NCBI RefSeq assembly: GCF_014805625.2
Contig: NW_023998433.1
Location: 2,163,457-2,227,456 of the forward strand
Direction: 5' to 3'
Source: Glossina fuscipes
Lineage: Eukaryota > Arthropoda > Insecta > Diptera > Glossinidae
DNA: 64,000 nucleotides
This document shows, piece by piece, positions 48,901 through 58,400 of the stretch. Each line of letters begins with the position of its first letter. Positions within the stretch are counted from its first letter, which is position 1. Under the pieces are notes generated by a model. That model had not been told where the DNA came from. It worked only from the letters and a program-made list of their open reading frames with translations, and did not search any database. Made by a program: the position numbers and the translations under genes.

Positions 48901-49807
48901 CATTCATTCATTTTCTCTTCAAAAATTTTTTAAAATTAAAAAAAATAAATAAAATCATAGTTACTTTTAGTACGCACGCCCTGTCCGCGATACTTTGAGG
49001 CACGCGAAGAGGTTTTACAATTGCCAGAAGTTAAACTGGAAATGCTTAAATATCATAATTTGTTTAGAAATCTAACGGAAATCACCGGGATGGAAGTAAG
49101 CAACGCAGAACATGTCAACTCCTTATACATCACTTTAGAAGCGGAAGTAAGAATTATGTTGGAAAAAAAGGAATTATTGTTAAGTGTAACCTTTCCAAAA
49201 TTTAGAAAGATTTTAGTTTACCTTTACCTGCATGGACTCAAGATTACTTCCCCGAGAAAATGCAATTCTTAGCTGAAGAAAGTTATATTTATAATGCATA
49301 CACTAAAGAAATGCAAAAAATTAAAGGCGGTCCATTCCTCAAAAAAATGTTTGATGAAATGCTAAAGAAACGTGATAATAAATTAAAGCCATTGGACCGA
49401 AAATTATTCATTTACACCGGTCACGATTGGACGGTGGGAAATATATTAATGGCTTTGCAAATATGGCAAAGACAAATGCCACGATTCTCAGTAATGGCCA
49501 TTTTCGAATTACATAAGCATTCGAAGACGGGTGACTATTATGTAGAGGTGAAGCAAGCATAAGCTAAAAAGAAAAACATTAATAATTAATTTTAATTAAC
49601 TAATTTGTCTCCCTTAAGATTTTCCTACGTAATAGTAAAGAAGGCTGTTTACAACAACTACAAGTGCCCCGTTGCGAACTGAAGTGTCCTCTAGATAAAT
49701 TAATTGCTTTTAGTCATGATGTTCTACCTAATGATTTATATGCAGAACGTTGCAAGCCAAAGAATGCTAGCTTTACCGAACCACCGCCCAGGTTAATTGA
49801 TCAGTAA
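45968..49807 (+). CDS. Histidine acid phosphatase 1 (seven exons)
   Basis: Hydrolyses phosphomonoesters at acid pH through a phospho-histidine intermediate; secreted, lysosomal or membrane-anchored. Exons: 45968-46135, 48421-48519, 48579-48662, 48719-48877, 48961-49146, 49206-49547, 49619-49807, all phase 0; 408 residues, near the usual length of about 400. The N-terminus is a hydrophobic segment (residues 9-29, FFIFAGLSLMAIFLIWIFYV) that may be a signal peptide or anchor. The active site is RHGPRTP, with the His nucleophile at residue 60. The C-terminal catalytic pair is His-Asp at 305-306 (TGHDW; many relatives have HDTT). Conserved blocks are GWGHITN, SPRAMMTLSTILAGM and AEESYIYNAYTKEMQKIKGG. 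Intron 1 is 2.3 kb; the rest are 56-83 bp. The poly-A signal is at 49962. Paralog of the gene at 55.5-60.8 kb. Confidence 0.9.
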
Positions 49808-49961
49808 TTATCATACGTGTATGAAAAAATTATATGATAATTGCTTCAAAACAGTATTATTATACTAAACATAATTACTTGTTAATTTATATGTAATGCA
49901 TGGTGTACGAGAAAATTAAATGTATATGTGAGTTTCTGTCTATGGCATATGGTTTTTTGTT

Positions 49962-49967
49962 AATAAA
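49962..49967 (+). terminator. Poly-A signal of acid phosphatase 1
   Basis: AATAAA lies 155 bp after the stop codon at 49807, followed by a T-rich stretch. Confidence 0.6.
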
Positions 49968-50394
49968 TTTTTTCTGTTTTCAATCTCTATTATATTCAAT
50001 AGCTTTTGATTTAATCTACGATTTACTAATTAAGGTGGCCAGATAATTGTCAATGAATATGCTCAGATGAGTAAAAATTTTTGGCCACTCAACTTGATAA
50101 AGCTTTTTTTAAGTTTACATTAGATAAGAGAGAGATAAGTTATATTAGATTAAAGAAGATAAATTTATATAGAAAAATATTAAATAAAGTTTATTCAATG
50201 CGTAATGCATTGAAACTTTGCAGTAATATAAATACTATCATCAACGGATTTGTATCAGCAAGTATTTACTACCTCGGACAATGAGAAACTCTATGCAAGG
50301 TACATAAGGGAGGAATTAAAAAGAATTTTATATCGCATATCATTTTAACTTTGAATGTAATTGGTCTTCTGACCAAATCTTATATGTTTAAGCT

Positions 50395-50625
50395 TTAAAT
50401 ACTTTTAAAAACCAAATCTCTTTTACGTGCTCTTAGAATTTTGCCATTATAAGTTTTGAGATTTTTAAATTCTGGAACCTTATAGTAATGGCATGTTGTT
50501 ACCATATAGGTAAAATGGGTATACTGGTATGTAGTGATACCATAATAGTCTTCATCTTCTCCTTTTAGACGAAAGGCAACAACTTTTAGACGATTAGAAA
50601 CATCTACAGAAGTTTTAAAGTGCAT
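50395..50625 (-). CDS. Unassigned ORF, 76 residues, possibly a terminal exon
   Basis: A minus-strand frame with an ATG at 50625 and TAA at 50395, preceded by a possible acceptor (AAATGCTAAG). It has a balanced, charged composition with VVAFRLKGEDEDYYGITTYQ and GKILRARKRDLVFKS. No signal peptide, TM segment or known motif. Immediately upstream on its strand, a copy of the dispersed fly repeat starts at 50655, which may have cut the gene off from its other exons. Convergent with acid phosphatase 1. Confidence 0.3.
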   Translation of the reverse strand: MHFKTSVDVSNRLKVVAFRLKGEDEDYYGITTYQYTHFTYMVTTCHYYKVPEFKNLKTYNGKILRARKRDLVFKSI

Positions 50626-50644
50626 CTTAGCATTTCAAAAGTAT

Positions 50645-50930
50645 AGTTACTTTGTTATACCCTCCATCTTTCAGTGAAAGGTGTATTCATTTTGTCGAAA
50701 CGTTTGCAACGGCCAGAAGGAAGCATCAGAGGCCGCGAAAAGAAAACATTTTCTCAAATTCTAAATCGATTTAAACATGTCCGTCTATTCATCTGCAAAA
50801 TTAAATCGCAAAAACATTAGAAGTTCTTGCATGCAGATTGGTATTGAAAATGGGCAAAAACGGTGAAAGAACACGCCCACAATACAATGTATACTGAGAA
50901 CACCTCTGTTTTTCAAAAGGAATTAAAAGT
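50645..50930 (+). repeat. Dispersed fly repeat, third copy
   Basis: 'ataccctccatctttcagtg' opens it; 'ggccagaaggaagcatcaga', 'aaacatgtccgtctattcat' and 'ggtattgaaaatgggcaaaa' follow in the order seen in the other copies. Non-coding. Confidence 0.6.
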
Positions 50931-51168
50931 TGATTTTTTTGCTCATTACTTATAAACTGTAGCAAATAAATTTACAAAAATTTCGACGCATATTCTATTG
51001 GCGATGCTGTAGCAATTGCGTACACAACGAAAAAAAATTGACCACACCTACCCAATATTATAGTGTGTTAAAATTTAATTATTCTTTCAATACTTCTGTA
51101 ACGCGCAGAGACAAGCTTCAAAATTCCCATAAGGTGCATAAATTCTTGGCCGTCTGCCCATCTGTTGG

Positions 51169-51417
51169 ATGGCGCAATTTTGTAACATTTGTGGTAAACA
51201 TTCTCCTGTTAGCGAAAATGCAGTTATCGCCTATAAATTTGCAAAAGAGATTCGAATCGACCTAAACGTTCCAAAAGAAACGCCTTCAAAGTTCATATGT
51301 CTATACGATAAAAACTTTTATTTTGAAAATAGTAAAAAACAGCTGCGGAAACTTCATATTATAGAGCATAAAAATTTCGTTCTTTTACTTCTTTTGCTTT
51401 GTTTAGGAGAACGATGA
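51169..51417 (+). CDS. Unassigned ORF with a CxxC motif
   Basis: The ATG at 51169 opens an 82-codon frame beginning MAQFCNICGKHSPVSEN and continuing with AYKFAKEIRIDLNVPKETPS, then FICLYDKNFYFENSKKQLRK. The layout (CxxC near the start, a helix-like middle, then a Cys and an acidic/aromatic stretch) is reminiscent of N-terminal zinc-binding domains, but only three Cys are present and I cannot name a family. The last 20 codons are Leu-rich and may be intron, since TTTGCTTTGTTTAG at about 51392-51405 looks like an acceptor. It could be a first exon or a pseudogene. Confidence 0.3.
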   Translation: MAQFCNICGKHSPVSENAVIAYKFAKEIRIDLNVPKETPSKFICLYDKNFYFENSKKQLRKLHIIEHKNFVLLLLLLCLGER

Positions 51418-51646
51418 TGGCTTACTTGTTTTTGCATTTCTTTCAAGTGTTACGTAGTCCGATATCGGGGAAATAGTTTACTTTTGAGCACCTTGTACTC
51501 ATATTCGTTCGTAACGTTTTCTGCAACAGAAGTTTTCAAGATGAAGATTCACACGCCATTCCTTCTCCCCACCCCTCTCTTTCTAAAAACTTTGCTGATC
51601 GCCATCATTCCCTGGCTACCCGTTTAGAGAAAAAAAGGAAAAAAGA

Positions 51647-53315
51647 ATGCACATGTATTGTCGCGTATTTTTGGCAACACTAATCCTTTCAAGCTATGCT
51701 ATCGCTCTGGTGCAAAGTATAATCGGTGAGAATCATAGATAGCTAAGACCGAAAGTAAACATTGTGACATTTGTTAATTCAGTCAGAATTAAAGAAGTCT
51801 TGAAAATGAGCCAACATTTTGACACAAATATTTATATGTTGCAATATTGCTCCTACCGATTGAATATGCTTAATCAAAATCATCAGCATACATAAGGTTC
51901 GCTCATAAATATCAAAATTTCATTTTAATTTTTATTTTATTTCATTTATTAATTTATTAAGTAAATATAGAGCCGTAGGCCTATTACCTACTTACATAGA
52001 CACATTTTATGTGCAAAAAGAAACTACAACATAAATGAATATGCAAGTCAGCTAAATGACTGCAAATGTAACTATCTGACTCAATAAATTCCGTAATCAT
52101 CAATTCCTACCGGCAACAAAGTATGAGTTACGAGTTGAGTAGTGTAGTCAATTTTCTTCTAAACGTATTCAAGGCATCATCAAGCCATTTCACCGTAAAA
52201 GATTTTGCGGCTGGTGAGTTATCATAATAAAACCACATTTTTCCAACTCATAAAGAGTTCTATTCGTTTTAGAGAATTGCAGTTGCTTTATTAAAATACT
52301 TGAGGAACCAGATTAAACGATTTGGTAAAAGCAGATAAACAACCTGAATTTTTAATAACCGGGGAGATAATCGGGAAAGGAGAACTTTGAGAAAGCATGA
52401 ACAGAGAAGGAGATGTGCTCTCTAAGTGAGACATTAAAAGCAAAGCGTCTTGTATGGTTAATAATACTTTGAAGCCTACCTAAGTTAGGTCTTGGGCGCC
52501 CAGAAAAGGTTTCAAAACAATAATTAACAAGGAAGCGTATGCGCAATGTAATGTTTAAAGGGTATAGACAGATATAGCTTTAGATTACACAATTTTCGGA
52601 GCGTAAGATAAGCTTTAGCAGATGGGCGCCAATATTGAGTTGGCGATCAAGAATTACCACAAGACAAGCCATTGAATCTACAAGATCAGTGGAATACCCT
52701 GATATTTTTACATTGAGATTGAATGACCCGGCTTGAAGAGAGTTGAAAAGTAAGGCTTTCGTCTTACTGGAGTTAATATGAAGCATATTATCTATCATTT
52801 ACAAGTTCACAATTGGCAAAGGTTCGTTAATACTGTTTTCAAAAGAATGCAAATTGCTTGCATTATCTTCATTAGACGCTGAATGTATTTTTTCTGATTT
52901 TTACAATGTGCGATTTTGTTGAGCAAAGAACTATCAATCGGTTATGAAACGGATATTACGGAAAATGATGCGAGGATCTACGCATACGTCCCGGGAACAA
53001 CCGATAAATCACGCGAATGTCTAGCCAAGACTGGAAAAACCCTCGATGTTGTCGCTATCATTGTTCTCATCGGGTAATTCTTGAAGATTCATAAATTCAT
53101 TTTGCATATTTCTTATTTTAACCACTTTCGCAATAAATTCAATATAATACCACAACAATAAACGAAACAAGAACTGCATTGAATTAATTTAGTTTAGTTT
53201 AGCGTGTCAGGTGAAACTGTGAACTCAAAAATTCGCAATATTTTCCGCTTGAACCACTTTCATAATTATTAGTGCCGTGGGTGTTATATACATACTATTC
53301 CTGTCCGAGTACTAA
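51647..53315 (+). CDS. Candidate four-exon gene for a 103-residue signal-peptide/TM protein
   Basis: Proposed exons: 51647-51725, 52174-52213, 52924-53073, 53273-53315, with junction phases 1, 2, 2 that fit throughout. Exon 1 encodes a signal peptide (MHMYCRVFLATLILSSYAIA) and ends at GTGAGA. Exon 2 is 40 bp. Exon 3 carries the body (KELSIGYETDITENDARIYA, YVPGTTDKSRECLAKTGKTL) and the start of a membrane helix (DVVAIIVLIG), ending at GTAATT. Exon 4 completes the helix in frame (AVGVIYILFLSEY, stop). The product would be a small type I membrane protein with a short luminal domain. The helix continuing cleanly across an independently chosen intron is the main support. Skipping exon 2 with an acceptor 5 bp downstream also keeps frame (88 residues). 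A LINE fragment sits in intron 2. I do not recognise the family. Confidence 0.5.
52340..52800 (-). mobile_element. LINE (jockey-like) reverse transcriptase C-terminal fragment
   Basis: Minus strand: NMLHINSSKTKALLF, then GYSTDLVDSMACLVVILDRQ and LNIGAHLLKLILR, then GRPRPNLGRLQSIINH. This is the thumb region after the YADD box. A frameshift separates the two parts. It sits within intron 2 of the candidate gene at 51.6-53.3 kb. Confidence 0.7.
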
Positions 53316-53406
53316 ACTAAACGCTGAAAAATGTGAGGTACGTGAGTAGGTAAGTTTTTTTCTAAAGTGCAGATTTTGTAGATAAACCGCTTCAAAGTTT
53401 TTGCAG

Positions 53407-53505
53407 TATATTGCATATCTTGCCGGATGCGTTATTGCGTTGCATGCATCTAAACGCAATGTCGATGCTTTACAGACTTTTTATTTCAGTAAGAGCTGTA
53501 AGTAG
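53407..53505 (+). other. Coding-like exon candidate, hydrophobic
   Basis: After AGTTTTTGCAG, 32 codons read YIAYLAGCVIALHASKRNVD then ALQTFYFSKSCK and a stop; GTAAGA at 53489 could be a donor. It may be an exon of another membrane protein or an alternative 3' part of the gene just upstream, but in phase 0 it does not join exon 3 of that model. Confidence 0.25.
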
Positions 53506-53519
53506 TTATTGTCTACCCA

Positions 53520-54276
53520 TTCTACAACAATCTCTTTGAATATATTTCATGTATTCGTTCGTTTATGTTAGGTAATGTGGTGTTAATATTGCTATATGCA
53601 GATCATTAGTTGAGATGTCATACATAGATCAATTATATATCCTCGTGTAACATCGCTATTCATTTGTAGATAATTGTTTACACAATGAATGATCGGCACT
53701 ATTTGTGTGTAGTGCCGCTTGAATCGGATGCCGGTTATTAGAGGGTGAAAAACATACGCGGAATTTTCCAGAGTTTACATTGTTAAATGGTAGCTAGCAA
53801 CTTATTTTACTGTGCAACATGATTCATTGTGGTTTTAAGGTCGTAGTCTATTTCTGATATTGTCTCTATTTTTTTCGAGAATAACGAATTTATTGCGTGA
53901 TAACGTTAAATAAGCTAGTTGTGTGTATAGGGTAAAGTTGCGACTAGAATTGTTTTTTACAAAGAGTAAGATGAATGCGCCAATTAAAAGCTCAATGCAG
54001 TCGACTTTAATATATTCGTCTGATTAACGCATTTGAACTTGAAGCCTAATTTCGGATTCAGGCTTTCTACTAATTCTAATTTCTCAGCTGTGGAGCTAGT
54101 ATAGCTTTGTAGTTATTAATTTGCGAATACGCTACAATAAATGATATGTAAATACATTTGCTTCATAAACAAAAAGCAAACATAAGAAAAATGATGACAT
54201 GTTACGAAGGAATTACGTTAATTATTTCGAAATTAATTTTTAATTGGTTTCACTGTATTTAACTGTGAAATATTCG

Positions 54277-54307
<31 letters not shown>

Positions 54308-55490
54308 GATATTCATGAGAGAGCGATTGTTCTTCACTAATTCTATTTTAAATTTTAATAAACAATCAACATTATTTTATTTACTTTTCAAAGAAAACAT
54401 AATTGAAATATTATAAGAAATTAAACCTGCTTATATATAGGTAAATTACTACGCTAATAAACAACTATCCTCAATCATAGTTGTATTTCCTTATTGAAAC
54501 TAGTGGTTAGTTAATACGAGAGATACACTCATTTTGTGCGAAATTTTGAAGAGTTTATTGAAGTTTCTCCGTCAGGCATTTGTAAGCATTTTTGCATTTT
54601 TCCACAAATGCTTAAACAAATGTTCAAACAAGTTTTCAAATGAATAGTTGCAACATGTTGCAAGCATTGCTATTAATGGAAAAGTAGTGATATTTTGAAT
54701 TTTTCTCGATTTAGTTTTGACAGTTGAGCAATATTTTGTGGCTGAATCATGATTAATTTAAGGATATATGCACGAGTCTTTTCTTTGTCTATTTCATCTC
54801 CTGCTGTTCCTTTAATATAGGACAAACGGACAGATGGACATAAAAACGGGTATAGTGAACTTGGCAAAATATCTCACATTTATTAAGAATATAGACAGTT
54901 TTGGTAAGAATTTCTAGCTGACGCAAGTGAAATGAGAAAATTTAATGCGCCCTACCTTCTACGCCTGCTAGAAAATTGTTCATTGCACCTATTGTGCGCT
55001 TTTGTACGCAATTGAGTATTTCTCACATCTATGGGTTTTTTATAAAAAATATTTGTTATTTAAATATTAAATTATTTTGTGAATAATTTTAGAATAACAC
55101 TAGAATAATTTTCCCCTGAATAAGTTATTCAAAATCTAAACATGGTTCGTTATGTGTGTAATAGAATGTAAGGTGAAGACTCAAGTGCCCGATAGCATCA
55201 CAGACAGAGTACAATTAAAAAATAACTTTCGCACATAAATGGGTAACAAAACCAAACATTTTTCGTCTATGTATAGATATATGTTTTTGTATGATGGAGT
55301 TGTACGTGCAATTTTAACAGAAAACAGCATTGCTTGACTAGTTGCGGCCGGTGGCGACTGACGCTGGTGGTAACTTACTGAATGCCTTTCATATACCTCA
55401 ATTGCGGTTGATTTAGGCTCACACTTAGTTCTGATCTGTTGTCTCATAAACACCGAAAACTGGAAGAACAAGAACAAGAAAAAAAGCAAA
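53520..55490. other. Intergenic stretch before acid phosphatase 2
   Basis: AT-rich, with a 26-bp T run at 54277-54302 and a short piece resembling the dispersed fly repeat near 54770-54860. No gene is supported; the minus-strand frames here lack domains. Confidence 0.5.
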
Positions 55491-55493
55491 CAA

Positions 55494-58400
55494 ATGGCTT
55501 TTCGCAGTATTTTCGTGGCTATTATAGCAAGTTGCTGGCTACCACAAACTTTTTGTGGCAGTTTTAATGGTTACAAGTTGCCGTTTGTGAATTTGAGTGC
55601 ATCTCAGACATACAATAATCATAATTATTATCATAATTATTATGATGCGGAAAATTTAAATATTACTACAACTGCAACACCGCCAACAACGTTGCAATTA
55701 GTTCATGTGGTAATTAAAGTTTTTTTTTTCGTTTTTTTTTTTTTTTCCTTTTGTTCTCTAGCTTTGTTTTCTTAAGTGATTGTAATTTTGAACGACAAGC
55801 TGTGTTACAATATAGTCAACCTTTCTAATCATACTATGATGGCGGCCTTGAAGGTCTTATTCAGTTTAATTTTCAATTAAAATGCATTTTATATTTAGGG
55901 GCCGCTATCAAAAAAAATTGGGGTATATTAAACGCGCTTTCTTGTTGGTGCCATCAGTGAAAAATTACGCTTTTGATGTCAGTCTGTGCATACTTTCTTC
56001 ATTTTATCTATCGCTGTTGTTGAAATGCCCTCAGCAACGAAAATTGAAATACTTAATGATCGCGGATGAATTTTGAAAGTTGACACAACCCATAGCAGTC
56101 GCCAGAATAGGAAAAATGTAATTATTTACTATTTATGTATTGATCTAAAACTTTGTATATATATATAAAACCGCACGCCATATCAAGAACCTCTTATAAA
56201 TAGCGTCGTAATAAGACTTCTTTTGCTTATTTTATTGCTTATCATAAAAGATATTGTTCCAAAAGTTAGTACAAATATTTAAACATATCCCCGAGAATGA
56301 TCTTAATCGAGAGAGAATATCATTCGGTTGCGAATAACGGAAAAATTTGCAAATTTTATGTACTAGTTTAAGGCCGAGGATACAAAAGATTTTCAACAAG
56401 ACGGAACTAGTTTTTCTCTCTGCATACAAGTATGTTTTAAATGTAAATTGAAAAGAAAAAAAAATGAAACTTCAATTTATAGCATTAAGTTTTACAAAAA
56501 GTTTTGAAATTTTATTGTTTTTAATATCATTGCAAGTATTTTTATAATCATTATCATAATTAGATGCCTTGTGTGCGTGTGTTTTCTCCTTAATTACTTT
56601 AATGTTATCTATATGCTGATTAGAGTATAATATAATAATATGCATATAAATTGAATTTTTCTTTTTTTAATAGTTTTTGGTTCAGCTTTGTTTTTATAAT
56701 TATTTGTTTTGCGTAGCTATTTTCAAATAGCATGTTAACTTTGTCAGTTCACGTGGAACATCAAAGCAAAACAAAAATCACCATTGAATGCCCTTATAAA
56801 GCAACAAATTGCTTTTATTCAAAGAGAATTTCTGATTCAGGACGACTGTAGAGTTCCCCATACGAAACGTGTGTAAAATCTATCCGGAATGGTTAAATAC
56901 AAATGAAAGTTCTTCCCTTTTTCGATTCAAATTTATTTCGTTGCTCATTCCTACTTGTCGTTTTTCCCACTTCGAAAGTTTTTCGTTGATGACACCTCTT
57001 ACAGCCCTTGAAGATCGGCAAAAATGGAAAGATTCTTTTCAAAATTTTTGTAAAATTGGTATGTCTGTATATACGAACGAGTGGCAACTTTATGATTTAG
57101 CAAACGAAATTTTATTTAAGGCATAAAACCGCATTTGAAGCTTTTTTTCAATTAGTTTTTGCGTTGTAAAAAAAAAAAAAAAATCGCACACCATTGGAAA
57201 ATAAAGTTTACAAATAAATGCAGCAACATGAGGCTCAGTGCAATGCCAATAATTAAGAGGAGAAAAAATTTAGCGATACCTTTTACGTATTTTTTTTAGA
57301 TAATATATTTTGAGCTCTTTACGCTCACTCCGATTATGGATAAAGTGTCAACTCTCTGTAGTTAAATTGCAAGTCCGTTCATATGTTATATGATCGAAAA
57401 TTTTTATAAACCGTTTGCAAACACCGTTGAAGTGCGTGAACCAGTAAAGAATCCTTCTCTTAATAGTCATCCTTTGTTATATTCAATGCAATCAATCCTT
57501 ATCGTATCCTCCCCAGTACGTATTCAGGAGAACATTTGCGCTTTTGCTTTGAATTTTAACACAACAGCAATTTATTCAATAAATAAAATGAAACATAGTA
57601 CGTTAGTTAAAGTACTATCGTTTGACATTATTTTTCTCTCCTTTCGCGCAGCCCATGAATTCTGTACAACGCGCGTTCTGGTCATAAGAATTTAAAGACT
57701 AATTGAGTGAAACTTAATTGGTAGCGCGAAGAGGGCATAAATGGCGGGTACAACGGAAATGACTGCGTTATGCTGAAAAATCAATTCATCTCTCATTCCT
57801 GAGGTTATTTTAAGATTATTTTTCCGCTCAATTGCTTTATTACATTCGACGGCTATTTACATCGTCTATATCCGGACAAAGTTAGAACATAAGTCGCATT
57901 TGTAAGCGGGAGCCTACAAAGAAGTTTTGGAGGCGCTCGACCGGATCCAGCGAATAGCTTAGATGCGCATAAGGGATGAAAGTGTATCCAAAACTCTCGA
58001 CACCCTGGAGCACTGGCTTATTGTAGGCTATGTGGCACTTATGTATAGATACATCCAGGGCATATTTTCCACAGAGATAAAAGTGATATGTCCATCAATT
58101 AAGTACGGTGCCACGGACCACAAGAATTTGTCAGCATTCCCACTCACTAGAAAATTATTTCAGCAGTGTTTACCAACGTGCCCGACGTTATCGCGCTTAA
58201 GGTACATAGGCACTAAACCGTCTTTCGATCTTTCTCTACCTATAACTCTTCCTGCCCAGCATCGCAAGAGACTTTCCATGAGAATGGCTGGTCATAAAAG
58301 AAAAAAATTGCATAGGGTATGCGTTTCTACTGCTAATGTTAATGTTTTTGGCTTTAATAATTTTTTTTCCTCTGTTGGAGATTCTATTGTGTTTGTTTTT

